Of a DNA stretch of 64,000 nucleotides, positions 18,234 to 26,599 are shown in pieces. Numbering within the stretch: position 1 is the first letter of the stretch; the number at the start of each line of letters is the position of its first letter. Source of the stretch: Lacrimispora sp. 210928-DFI.3.58 (GTDB lineage: Bacteria; Bacillota; Clostridia; Lachnospirales; Lachnospiraceae); contig NZ_JAJCIC010000019.1 of assembly GCF_020554865.1 (NCBI RefSeq), positions 1 to 64,000 of the forward strand, in the 5' to 3' direction. The notes beneath the pieces are model-generated. The model ran no database searches. It was given only the letters and a program-made list of their open reading frames with translations, and was not told the origin of the DNA. Position numbers and translations under genes: made by a program.

Positions 18234-20027
18234 ATGACACAGGAAGTATACAGACAGTGGAAACGGTGGGAGGAGAAGGCCGTAAAAGACGCGGATACCG
18301 CGAAAGAACTTCTGGGGTGGAAACAAGAGACGGAAAAAATCGGAGAATGGAAGAATCCGGAGCCGGAAGAGGAAAGTCCGGGCAGTCCGAAGGCCAGTGA
18401 GCTGGAAGCGCAGATCACAGAATGCTTCTATAAGGATCTGGAGTTTGGAACCGGAGGACTCAGAGGGATCATTGGCGCTGGGACAAACCGTATGAATGTG
18501 TACACAGTAGCCCGCGCTTCCGGAGGATACGCCCGTTATCTGGAAGGGCTCTATAGCGGAAGGGAAGGCATAGAAGTGGTCATTGCCTATGACAGCCGCA
18601 GAAAGTCCACTGAGTTTGCAAAGGCGGCTGCAGAAGTATTTGCAGCCGCCGGGATCCGTGTCCACTTGTTTAGGGAGCTGATGCCAACGCCTGTTTTGTC
18701 CTATGCAGTGCCCTATCTGGGCTGCAGCGGAGGTGTTGTGATCACTGCCAGCCATAATCCTGCTGAGTACAATGGCTACAAGGTTTATGGCAGAGATGGA
18801 GGACAGATCACGGGGGAGGCAGCAGAAAGTATATTTGCTGAGATACAGAAGCTGGATATCTTTGATGATGTAAAACGTCTTCCTTTTGAGGAGGCAGTGG
18901 AGCAGGGAAAGATTTCCTTTGTGCCTGACAGCCTTCTGGATGCCTTTATCAAAGATGTTTCCCATGAGGCATTTGGGGGAGAGATCGACAGAAATATTAA
19001 AATTGTATATTCACCCTTAAATGGTACTGGCTTGAAGCCGGTATGTCGTGTGCTGAAGGAAAATGGATTTTCCGATGTCCACGTGGTAGAGGAACAAAAG
19101 GATCCGGATGGGAATTTCCCAACCTGTCCTGTTCCGAATCCGGAGAAGAAGGAAGCGCTGACTCTGGCCTTAAGAGACGCAGAGCGTCTGGATGCGGATC
19201 TGGTGTTGTCTACGGATCCTGATTGTGACCGTGTGGGAATTGCAGTGAAAAGTGCGAAGGGGTACTGTCTGCTTTCCGGAAATGAAACAGGGATACTTCT
19301 GTTGGATTACATCTGCCGGAGGCGCCGGGAGACAGGGAAAATGCCCGATGATCCGCTGGCATTTAAGACCATTGTCACAACAGACCTGGCAGCAGAGATC
19401 GCGGAAGGCTATGATGTTGAGATGAGAAATGTTCTCACGGGCTTTAAATATATCGGAGAGCAGATCAGCCTTTTGGAATCAGCAGATGAGAAGGGGCGCT
19501 TTATCCTGGGGATCGAGGAGAGCTATGGGTATCTGACCGGTACCTATGTGAGGGATAAGGACGGAGTGGATGCTTCTCTTATGATATGCGAAATGGCTGG
19601 ATACCATAAGGCAAAGGGGCATTCTCTTTTAGAGGTGCTGGATGGGATCTATGAGAAGTATGGTTATTATCTTAACACCCAGCATACCTATTCCTTTCCG
19701 GGAAAAGACGGTATTGAAAAGATGAGAGAGTTGATGGAGTCCTACCGCGGCAATATGAGGACCTTCCCCGCCTGCTGCGGCTTGAACATGATCCAGGCGG
19801 ATGATTATAAGACTTCAAAGAGATGGCTGCCGGACGGAAGGATTCTTCCTATTGACCTTCCGCCTTCCAATGTAGTAAAATTTATCTGGGAGGATGGGAC
19901 CTCGATCGCTGTCCGCCCCTCCGGCACAGAGCCAAAGCTGAAGGTTTATATCCAGGCGGTTGGCAAAAGCAGGGAGAAAGCGGAGGAGAAAGAGCGTGTA
20001 TTAAAGGAATGGCTTAAGGTTTTGTAA
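18234..20027 (+). CDS. Phospho-sugar mutase (phosphoglucomutase/phosphomannomutase)
   Basis: A member of the alpha-D-phosphohexomutase superfamily, about 597 aa. It has FGTGGLRGIIGAG near the N-terminus, the active serine loop in VVITASHNPAEYNGYK, the metal-binding loop in STDPDCDRVG, the sugar-binding loop GIEESYGYL, and the phosphate loop RPSGTEPKLK. It belongs to the long PgcA-like group. In this operon it most likely makes mannose-1-phosphate for ManC, though glucose-1-phosphate is possible. I prefer ATG 18234 with GGTGAG upstream; ATG 18222 and TTG 18216 are alternatives that overlap manC. Confidence 0.92.
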   Translation: MTQEVYRQWKRWEEKAVKDADTAKELLGWKQETEKIGEWKNPEPEEESPGSPKASELEAQITECFYKDLEFGTGGLRGIIGAGTNRMNVYTVARASGGYARYLEGLYSGREGIEVVIAYDSRRKSTEFAKAAAEVFAAAGIRVHLFRELMPTPVLSYAVPYLGCSGGVVITASHNPAEYNGYKVYGRDGGQITGEAAESIFAEIQKLDIFDDVKRLPFEEAVEQGKISFVPDSLLDAFIKDVSHEAFGGEIDRNIKIVYSPLNGTGLKPVCRVLKENGFSDVHVVEEQKDPDGNFPTCPVPNPEKKEALTLALRDAERLDADLVLSTDPDCDRVGIAVKSAKGYCLLSGNETGILLLDYICRRRRETGKMPDDPLAFKTIVTTDLAAEIAEGYDVEMRNVLTGFKYIGEQISLLESADEKGRFILGIEESYGYLTGTYVRDKDGVDASLMICEMAGYHKAKGHSLLEVLDGIYEKYGYYLNTQHTYSFPGKDGIEKMRELMESYRGNMRTFPACCGLNMIQADDYKTSKRWLPDGRILPIDLPPSNVVKFIWEDGTSIAVRPSGTEPKLKVYIQAVGKSREKAEEKERVLKEWLKVL

Positions 20028-20056
20028 CACGTTGGATAAAAGTGAGGTATATACAA

Positions 20057-21475
20057 ATGTATCAAAAGAAAGAGACGATCGAAAATGCCATTTTACTGGT
20101 ATTGGATGTCCTGTGCCTCCTGGTAAGCGTTGCCGCTGCCTTTGCGATCCGTTATGGACTGTTTTATGGAAGGGATAAACATGGCGATCAGATATGGCAG
20201 GTGAGTTTTATATGCCTTCTTCTGATCGTGATCAATGTACTGATCAATTTTAATCATCATTTTTTCAGACGCGGGTTTTTTGAAGAACTGATAGCGGTCA
20301 TAAAAATGCAGGCAGCATTTTCCATATGCTGGGTAGTACTGCTTTATATCATGCACAGGACGGACGAGCTGTCACGAATCGTATTCGGCGTATGTTTGGC
20401 AGTGAATATACCATTGAGCTACTTGGCGCGTTTGCTGTTTAAACAGTACATGGTCAAGATTTATAAGAAGAGTAAATACAGCAACAGAACGCTTCTCGTG
20501 ACCAGAGAGGACAGGGCAGACGATGTTATCCGGAACCTGCTGGCTTACAATGAATGGAACCGCGTCCTGACTGGGCTTGTGCTTTTGGACAAAGATGCTG
20601 TTGGCGAGGAGATCTGCGGATATCCTGTGGTAGCAGACAGAGAGACCTTCCTTGATTATGTCATCCATCATGACATTGATGAGGTCTTTATCCTGGATTC
20701 GAATGTAAGGAATGAGCCGCTGATCCAGGAGTGGATATCAGAAATGGAAATGATGGGCATTATTGTGGATGTGAACATTGATATTTTTGATATCAGCAGC
20801 TCAGGAAAACGGTCTCTGAACCGGGTAGGAAAGTATGCGGTAGTGACATTTGCCAGAAATATTTTTTCCACAAGGGATATGGTGCTAAAGCGGGCGCTGG
20901 ATATTGCCGGAAGTCTGGTAGGCCTGCTGATCCTGGGTGCTGCAGCGGTTTTTGTTGCCCCTGCCATTAAGCTGGAATCGCCGGGACCAGTATTTTTCGG
21001 ACAGACCAGGATTGGAAGGAATGGAAGACGTTTTACCTTTTATAAATTCCGCTCCATGTACCAGGATGCGGAGCAGCGCAAGAAGGAACTGATGGCATCG
21101 AATGAGGTCACCGGACTGATGTTTAAAATGGAAAATGATCCCAGGATCACAAAGGTGGGAAGATTCCTGCGCAAGACCAGTATTGATGAGCTGCCCCAGT
21201 TTTGGAATGTACTAAAGGGTGATATGAGTCTGGTAGGCACACGTCCTCCAACGGTAGATGAGTTTGAACACTATGAAGCAAAGCATAAATGCCGCCTCAG
21301 TATGACTCCGGGGATGACAGGGCTGTGGCAGATAAGCGGACGCAGTGATATCAAAGACTTTGAGGAAGTCGTCAAGCTGGATATGGAGTATATCGATCAT
21401 TGGTCGATCCTCAAGGATGTGAAGATCATCCTGCTGACAGTGAAGGTGGTTCTGACCGGGAAAGGCTCCAGATAG
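20057..21475 (+). CDS. Polyprenyl-phosphate sugar phosphotransferase (priming glycosyltransferase)
   Basis: A 472-aa membrane enzyme that starts lipid-linked polysaccharide synthesis by moving a sugar-1-phosphate to undecaprenyl phosphate. The N-terminal half has about four hydrophobic helices and a nucleotide-binding-like domain. The C-terminal Bact_transf domain carries KLESPGPVFFGQTRIGRNGR, FTFYKFRSMYQDAE, LRKTSIDELPQFWNVLKGDM and LVGTRPP, all typical of the WbaP/WcaJ/CpsE group. ATG 20057 is preferred over GTG 20042 because GAGG lies suitably upstream. It ends the gmd operon before a strong terminator. A second enzyme of this type is encoded at 38087. Confidence 0.93.
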   Translation: MYQKKETIENAILLVLDVLCLLVSVAAAFAIRYGLFYGRDKHGDQIWQVSFICLLLIVINVLINFNHHFFRRGFFEELIAVIKMQAAFSICWVVLLYIMHRTDELSRIVFGVCLAVNIPLSYLARLLFKQYMVKIYKKSKYSNRTLLVTREDRADDVIRNLLAYNEWNRVLTGLVLLDKDAVGEEICGYPVVADRETFLDYVIHHDIDEVFILDSNVRNEPLIQEWISEMEMMGIIVDVNIDIFDISSSGKRSLNRVGKYAVVTFARNIFSTRDMVLKRALDIAGSLVGLLILGAAAVFVAPAIKLESPGPVFFGQTRIGRNGRRFTFYKFRSMYQDAEQRKKELMASNEVTGLMFKMENDPRITKVGRFLRKTSIDELPQFWNVLKGDMSLVGTRPPTVDEFEHYEAKHKCRLSMTPGMTGLWQISGRSDIKDFEEVVKLDMEYIDHWSILKDVKIILLTVKVVLTGKGSR

Positions 21476-21488
21476 AATAGAAAAATAA

Positions 21489-21546
21489 AAGACCTGCTGC
21501 AAATAACTGCCAATACAATAAGGCATTGTTTGCAGCAGGTCTTTTT
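21489..21546. terminator. Bidirectional Rho-independent terminator
   Basis: GACCTGCTGCAAA near 21491 pairs with TTTGCAGCAGGTC ending at 21541, followed by a T run on + and preceded by an A run that serves the minus strand. It separates the gmd operon from the convergent cell-wall-binding genes. Confidence 0.9.
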
Positions 21547-21604
21547 GTCATGAAGTATCCGGCAAAACGCACCATTGAGTTTGTTTGCCGGGATGGCTTG
21601 GTAA

Positions 21605-22543
21605 TTAATAAGTTTTATACGTCCTCACATCCGGACTCTGCGTATCCCACTGTGTATCCCACACACCGTCTCCACCGATCCAATAGTAAACACCAGATGC
21701 GGCGGATTTCACGTAGCAGTTGGATACCATGTAGCCATTGCTGTCAAAGTAGTACCATTTTTCATTGATCAGGCGCCAGCTGTTTGTGGGATAGGCGCCG
21801 TTGCCGTATACAAAGCGCCATTTGGAGCCGGATTGCTTCCAGGCGCCGTTGTCGATGGTCCAGGCGTCCTCGCGGGTCAGGATGCGTCCTTCGGATTCCG
21901 TGGTCCAGGAGCTGTCCTGGGTACTGTTGGAACCGGTGGCCTGGACGGCGAAGGTGTAGGTGCCTTCTGTATTGATGTAAGCACTGAAGTCGTAGGAGTT
22001 ATTTGCTGTGGTGACAGTTGTCAGAAGGCGGTTATCGCAGTACAGCCGTACCTCATATCGGCTGGAGCCCTCTACGGCATCCCAGGCGGCAATATTGCCG
22101 TTCCAGGAGGTGGCAGTGGTGCGGGGCAGGCTGCCGCTGATCTTGGAGAGGAAGACCTGCAGGGTCAGGGAGCTGCCGTCAGAGTCAATCTCAGCTGTTT
22201 TGTACTGGGCATTGCAGCCGGAAAGGGTGAAACGGCTCCGGCTTGTGTCGCTGAAGTAATAGCCGTCCTCGGCCGACAGCTCTACCTCAACAATGGGCTG
22301 TTCCCCGTAGACCCAGGTATCATCCTTCTTCGCATATTCTGCGCCCTCCACGATAAACTGGCGGCTGCTGGTGTTTGCATAGACTTCACCTACCAGCTCC
22401 CCGCCCTTTGGAGCTCTGTCCCAGGAAAAGGAGAGGGAAATGGAAGTGGTGGCCTTGGCCTCCGGCTCTTCTGCTTGGGCGGAACAAGCCATTCCGACGG
22501 ATAAAAGGGCTGCTAAAAGTAAAAGCTTCATTGGTTTTTTCAT
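21605..22543 (-). CDS. Secreted protein with C-terminal cell-wall-binding repeats
   Basis: A 312-aa exported protein. The N-terminus MKKPMKLLLLAALLSVGMAC is a signal peptide; the Cys could be a lipobox, but AEEPEA cleavage by signal peptidase I is also possible. Residues about 30-225 contain a beta-rich part with SWDRAPKGGELVGEVYA and a fibronectin-like segment TATSWNGNIAAWDAVEGSSR. The C-terminal 85 residues carry WKQSGSKWRF and WRLINEKWYYFDSNGYM, the Trp/Tyr repeats of the choline-binding (CW_binding_1) type. Its paralogue lies directly upstream. Role unknown; probably non-covalently attached to the cell surface. Confidence 0.82.
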   Translation of the reverse strand: MKKPMKLLLLAALLSVGMACSAQAEEPEAKATTSISLSFSWDRAPKGGELVGEVYANTSSRQFIVEGAEYAKKDDTWVYGEQPIVEVELSAEDGYYFSDTSRSRFTLSGCNAQYKTAEIDSDGSSLTLQVFLSKISGSLPRTTATSWNGNIAAWDAVEGSSRYEVRLYCDNRLLTTVTTANNSYDFSAYINTEGTYTFAVQATGSNSTQDSSWTTESEGRILTREDAWTIDNGAWKQSGSKWRFVYGNGAYPTNSWRLINEKWYYFDSNGYMVSNCYVKSAASGVYYWIGGDGVWDTQWDTQSPDVRTYKTY

Positions 22544-22578
22544 GTGAATGTGTTCCTCCTTATTTTTTATAGATTGTC

Positions 22579-23514
22579 TTAATAGATTTCATACAACGCC
22601 CTGTTAGGACGCTCCGTATCCTTTTCTTTCTCCCAGCTTCCGTTTTCTCCTATAAAACGGTATGTATTCGGGTCGTCCGGCGACTGGACGTAGCAGTCAG
22701 AGACCATGCAGCCGTCCTTGTCAAAGTAATACCATTTGCCGTCTATGGAGCGCCAGGTGCTCACCGGATAGCTGTTGTCTTTGTAAATGTATCTGCGTTC
22801 ATCTCCGGTCTGCTTCCAGGTACCGTTATCACAGAGCCAGGCATCCTCCTCTGAAAGGCTGATGATGTCATCGCATGTGACCCATGGGCCAGCCTGATCA
22901 TTGTAGTAGCCGGTTGCCCGGACTGCGAAGGTATAGGTGCCTTTCGAGGTGATGTAGGGGCTTAAGTCATAGCTGATGTCTTTGGTGGTGGCAGAGGTAA
23001 CGGGGATGCCATTCCGGTAAAGCTTTACCTCATATCCTCTGGCACCGCCTACCGCATCCCAGGAGGCGGAATGCCCCTCCCAGCTGGTGGCAGTGGTTTT
23101 GGGAAGAGTGCCGTCAATTTTGGGAAGGCGGACCCGGAGGGTCAAATAGCTTCCGTCCTCATCGATCTCGACAGACTGGTATGTCACGCTGCAGCCGGAG
23201 AGCGTGAAGGCACTGCTTGTGAGGTCATCGAAATAATAGCCCTCCTTGGCAGACAGATCCACTTCCACAAGGGGACGTTCGCCGAATATCCAGGTATCAT
23301 CCTTTTTGGCATATTCAGAGCCCTCGATGATAAGCTGTTTATTTTTAGAGTCTGCCCGTATCTGTCCGACCAGCTCCCCGCCCTTTGGCGCTTTGTCCCA
23401 GGAGAAATCCAGGTCGATCTCTGTGATAGGTTTCTCCTCTCCATAGACAATGCCGCAGGTGCCGGCAGATAAAAGTGTTGTAAGGATCAAAAGCTTTACA
23501 GTATGACTGATCAT
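22579..23514 (-). CDS. Secreted cell-wall-binding-repeat protein, paralogue of the adjacent gene
   Basis: A 311-aa homologue of the 21605-22543 product with the same order: signal peptide, FSWDKAPKGGELVGQI, a TATSWEGHSASWDAVGGARG segment, and C-terminal WKQTGDERRY and WRSIDGKWYYFDKDGCM repeats. I chose ATG 23514 because GGGGG lies at the right distance; the longer frame to 23538 has no such site. The pair is a tandem duplication in one operon, 35 bp apart. A TTGCCG-17-TATAAT promoter lies upstream. Confidence 0.82.
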   Translation of the reverse strand: MISHTVKLLILTTLLSAGTCGIVYGEEKPITEIDLDFSWDKAPKGGELVGQIRADSKNKQLIIEGSEYAKKDDTWIFGERPLVEVDLSAKEGYYFDDLTSSAFTLSGCSVTYQSVEIDEDGSYLTLRVRLPKIDGTLPKTTATSWEGHSASWDAVGGARGYEVKLYRNGIPVTSATTKDISYDLSPYITSKGTYTFAVRATGYYNDQAGPWVTCDDIISLSEEDAWLCDNGTWKQTGDERRYIYKDNSYPVSTWRSIDGKWYYFDKDGCMVSDCYVQSPDDPNTYRFIGENGSWEKEKDTERPNRALYEIY

Positions 23515-23568
23515 AATATACCCCCTTATAGAAAGCAAGTGCCATCACAGTGCAATAATCCTATCTTC

Positions 23569-23597
23569 ATTATAACAGATGAAAAAGTCAGCGGCAA
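23569..23597 (-). promoter_or_regulatory. Predicted promoter of the cell-wall-binding gene pair
   Basis: On the minus strand TTGCCG (23592-23597) and TATAAT (23569-23574) are spaced by 17 bp and lie about 55 bp upstream of the start at 23514. Confidence 0.65.
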
Positions 23598-23692
23598 TGA
23601 AGAGAATCTTAAATTATTCATACAATTTGGAGCCCTGCTGCTTTAATTCACGACAATGGGCAATACTCTCCCTGTAAGGAGGGAGAAAGCTT

Positions 23693-24337
23693 ATGAGAAT
23701 ACCTAGACACATAGGGATCATACCGGATGGAAACCGAAGATGGGCAGAGGGACAAGGGATGGGAAAGGAGATGGGGTACGGACACGGGATTTCACCGGGA
23801 ATGGAGCTTTTTTACATGTGCCGTGATCTGGGCGTAGAGGAGATGACCTTTTATGGATTTACGGTGGACAATACAAAGCGTCCTTCTGTCCAGCGGAAGG
23901 CGTTTACAGCAGCCTGTGTGGCGGCGGTAAGGGAGCTTTCTAAGGAGGATGCAGAGCTTCTGGTGCTGGGCAATACAGACTCCTCCAGCTTCCCGGAGGA
24001 GCTGCTTCCATATACGGTCAGGCAGACCTTTGGAAGAGGTGGAATGAAGATCAATTTTCTGGTGAATTACAGCTGGGAGTGGGATCTGGGGCTTAAGGGA
24101 AGAGGCCCTGGAAAGGGGCCGTGTCTCATCGGACCCGGACTTAAGACGGCAGAGGTTTCCAGGATCGACCTGATCATCCGGTGGGGCGGCAGGAGAAGGC
24201 TGTCAGGTTTCCCGCCGGTGCAGTCCGTGTATGCGGATATGTATGTGGTAGATGAGCTTTGGCCGGACTTTCGGACAGCTCATGTGGAGGAGGCGCTGGC
24301 CTGGTATTCCAGGCAGGATGTTACCCTGGGAGGATAA
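23693..24337 (+). CDS. Divergent cis-prenyltransferase (undecaprenyl diphosphate synthase-like)
   Basis: A 214-aa protein of the UppS family. The opening HIGIIPDGNRRWA matches the pyrophosphate- and Mg-binding block, in which UppS has DGNGRWA. The later segment RIDLIIRWGGRRRLSGFPPV, then VYADMYVVDELWPDF, matches DLxIRTSGExRLSNF...WPDF but with TSGE replaced by WGGR. The protein is about 30 residues shorter than usual. It may make a shorter prenyl chain, or have lost activity. Most genomes carry a canonical uppS elsewhere, so this is probably a second copy. The start has AAGGAGGG upstream. Confidence 0.78.
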   Translation: MRIPRHIGIIPDGNRRWAEGQGMGKEMGYGHGISPGMELFYMCRDLGVEEMTFYGFTVDNTKRPSVQRKAFTAACVAAVRELSKEDAELLVLGNTDSSSFPEELLPYTVRQTFGRGGMKINFLVNYSWEWDLGLKGRGPGKGPCLIGPGLKTAEVSRIDLIIRWGGRRRLSGFPPVQSVYADMYVVDELWPDFRTAHVEEALAWYSRQDVTLGG

Positions 24338-24378
24338 AGGCATGCCGCCTATCCGGCGGCAGGACCTTTATAGTAATT
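24336..24378 (+). repeat. Dispersed GCCGCC-hairpin element, copy C (tail only)
   Basis: GCCGCC (24344-24349), a TATCC loop and GGCGGC (24355-24360) form a hairpin. An outer AAAGG and CCTTT pair encloses it. The 17-nt hairpin is identical to that at 38022-38038. It starts at the stop codon of the prenyltransferase-like gene and precedes the LytTR regulator. Confidence 0.75.
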
Positions 24379-24479
24379 TTCTACGACAAACAAACTGTTT
24401 TCTACATTTATAGACAGAACATGCCAGGGGGGTGTAAAATAGGAAGGATTAAATTGCACTACACTATGGGGAAATGTTT

Positions 24480-25223
24480 ATGATACGAATTGCAGTTTGT
24501 GATGATAATTACCAGGTGTGCGAGCAACTGGAAAAGTATATAGAGTGTTTGGGAAAGGGCAGGGATATCGAGCAGGATATCTTTACATCTGGAATAGAGT
24601 TTGATGAAGCATTGCGGGAAAACCATTATGATCTGATATTTCTTGACGTGGTGATGCGTGATAAGAATGGCATTGAGCTGGGAAGGGTCATACGGGAGGA
24701 GCTGCACGATGATTCCAGTCTGATCATCTATATATCTTCCTACGGACAAACATATGCCATGGAGCTGTTCCAGTTCCAGCCATTCTATTTTCTGAAAAAG
24801 CCGATTGATTCCGAAGCCTTCCAACACATTTTTTATAAAGCCTGTGAGAAAATTGAAGGAAATGCAGGGATTTTTGAATTTAAATCAGGACGCACCATAT
24901 ACCGGATACCCCTAAAGGATATCCGGTATTTTGAGGGCGATAACCGGAGAGTCCGGATCGTCGTGGAAAATAATGTTTACCACTGTTACTCTACGATCGA
25001 AAAGCTCTTTTCAAAAATCCATATGGAGGAGGCCGGCTTTCTCCGCCTGCATAAATCCTATGCAGTCAATTTGAGATATGTAGCCTCCTTCAGTGTCAGG
25101 AATGTGACTCTGTTTGGCGGTGAGAAATTTACCATCAGCGCCCCTTTTAAGGAAAATGCCTTAAGGCAGTATGATGCTTACTGCGAAAAGCTGGGGGCTG
25201 TCAGGCGGACTCAGCTCTCGTAG
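24480..25223 (+). CDS. LytTR-family response regulator
   Basis: A 247-aa regulator with an N-terminal receiver domain (acid pair in VCDDN; phospho-acceptor Asp in LIFLDVVM; Lys in YFLKKPID). Its C-terminal LytTR DNA-binding domain spans about residues 140-245 (FEFKSGRTIYRIPLKDIRYF, FLRLHKSYAVNLRYV). No histidine kinase gene is next to it, so the partner is elsewhere. Regulators of this class often control virulence, bacteriocin or cell-envelope genes. ATG 24480 and ATG 24474 are both possible starts. The 3' end overlaps by 13 bp the convergent kinase-like gene. Confidence 0.93.
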   Translation: MIRIAVCDDNYQVCEQLEKYIECLGKGRDIEQDIFTSGIEFDEALRENHYDLIFLDVVMRDKNGIELGRVIREELHDDSSLIIYISSYGQTYAMELFQFQPFYFLKKPIDSEAFQHIFYKACEKIEGNAGIFEFKSGRTIYRIPLKDIRYFEGDNRRVRIVVENNVYHCYSTIEKLFSKIHMEEAGFLRLHKSYAVNLRYVASFSVRNVTLFGGEKFTISAPFKENALRQYDAYCEKLGAVRRTQLS

Positions 25224-25813
25224 AGGCCTTTGATGATGTCGACCGTTTTTTCCATACCGAGGCGGCTGACATTGAGGAGCATCTGGTGGGATTCAATGGA
25301 TCCCCATTTGTTTTGGGTATAATTTTCATAATATTTTTTGCGCTGCCGGTCCGTGGACTTGATAGCGTTCACTGCATCCTTTTCTGAAAAGCCGTACCGC
25401 TCCATGATGCGTTTGATCCGGTCCTCCATGGAGGCACAGAGGAAGACATCGATCAGTCCGGGATGATTTTGGAGCACGTAGTTTCCGCAGCGCCCCACGA
25501 TGATACAAGGCCCCTTCGCGGCAAGGGCATCTATGATGATGGTCTGCGTCACATAGGTGCTGTCATTCAGTGAAAGGCCATAGCCGGTTACAGAGTTGGG
25601 CTCCTGGGAGATCTGGTAATTGGCAAGAAAACGGGACAGGGCAGTCTCATCTACTTTTTCTACGCTGACAGCAGATTGGCCCATTTTTTCGGCAGCCATT
25701 TCCACCAGGCTTCTGTCATAAAGGGGGATGCCCAGCTGTTTCGACAGACGCTCTGCGGCCTCATGCCCTCCGCTTCCAAATTGGCGGGCAATGGTTATGA
25801 TCTTGTTACTCAT
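25211..25813 (-). CDS. Cytidylate kinase-like family protein
   Basis: A 200-aa protein of the AAA_26 / cytidylate kinase-like family. It begins KIITIARQFGSGGHEAAERL, where GSGG replaces the usual P-loop GKS/T. It continues with ARG-type segments such as IIVGRCGNYVL and MEDRIKRIMERYGF. Such stand-alone proteins are common in Clostridia and their substrate is not known. ATG 25813 is chosen because GAAAGGAG lies just upstream; a frame to 25858 has no such signal. It is monocistronic. Confidence 0.87.
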   Translation of the reverse strand: MSNKIITIARQFGSGGHEAAERLSKQLGIPLYDRSLVEMAAEKMGQSAVSVEKVDETALSRFLANYQISQEPNSVTGYGLSLNDSTYVTQTIIIDALAAKGPCIIVGRCGNYVLQNHPGLIDVFLCASMEDRIKRIMERYGFSEKDAVNAIKSTDRQRKKYYENYTQNKWGSIESHQMLLNVSRLGMEKTVDIIKGLYES

Positions 25814-25929
25814 AGTTTCACTCCTTTCTAAATGGTATAAGATATGAAAAGTGCACAAATTTATTTTCTTATATTTTATTATATCGCACTATCTGCACAA
25901 AAGAAAGGGATAAAATTACGCATTTTCTT

Positions 25930-26352
25930 TTAATCTTCCAAGGGCTCTTTGGAAGCCGCGGCTTCCGCCGAAAGAGCCTGTCCGGCCTGGCGTTTTTCGC
26001 GCAGAAGCTCCCAGATGGTGTCATGCATCCAGTTTACGGTGTCGCTTAGGATTTTATTCTCCGTGTCCAGATTCATGATAACATTGTTCATTTCTGCGAT
26101 CAGCTCACGGCTGTTGTATTTCTCATGGGGTATATTCAAACGTTTCAGCAAAGAAGGATTGGAATTCAGGATCTCCTGGGTCAGATATTCATCCCGTTCC
26201 TCACATGACAGCTGCATAAATTCCAGATAATGCATTCTTACCATGAGCATGGCGCCAGGCGCCCCGCATTTGGGACACTGGGGATGACGGGACGTGTGAT
26301 AATAGGCATAGTGCCCGCATTTCGGGCAGTAAAACACAGCAAGCTCTCTCAT
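25930..26352 (-). CDS. Zinc-ribbon protein of unknown function
   Basis: A 140-aa soluble protein. The first 35 residues hold two CPKCG/CPKCGA pairs (FYCPKCGHYAYY and PQCPKCGAPG), a four-Cys zinc ribbon. The rest is helical, with ERDEYLTQEILNSNPSLL and a likely coiled coil near the C-terminus. I do not recognise the family. GGAGGAAGTT places the start at ATG 26352. Confidence 0.75.
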   Translation of the reverse strand: MRELAVFYCPKCGHYAYYHTSRHPQCPKCGAPGAMLMVRMHYLEFMQLSCEERDEYLTQEILNSNPSLLKRLNIPHEKYNSRELIAEMNNVIMNLDTENKILSDTVNWMHDTIWELLREKRQAGQALSAEAAASKEPLED

Positions 26353-26450
26353 AACTTCCTCCCACATTTTATCATCACTATAATAAATAGCGTATGAACT
26401 TCCAAATTATACCATTTTTTTCGGATTTTGAGTAAAAATCAGCAAAATAC

Positions 26451-26485
26451 ACAAAAAAGCAGCAGACTGTTTAGCTAGTCTGCCG
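26451..26485 (-). terminator. Rho-independent terminator of the 26600-27973 gene
   Basis: On the minus strand GCAGACT pairs with AGTCTGC around an 8-nt loop and is followed by TGC and a six-T run. It lies about 115 bp past the stop codon. Between them, 26513-26548 holds another GCCTGTGG / CCACAGGC inverted repeat of unknown role. Confidence 0.75.
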
Positions 26486-26599
26486 CGAAAAATACCGTGC
26501 CATCCGCACCGCTGCCTGTGGAAAGATGAACGGATGAGCCACAGGCGCTGGTGGGAGGTATCGCATTGTTTGAAAGGTTATAGTGGGTGCCGCCGGATA

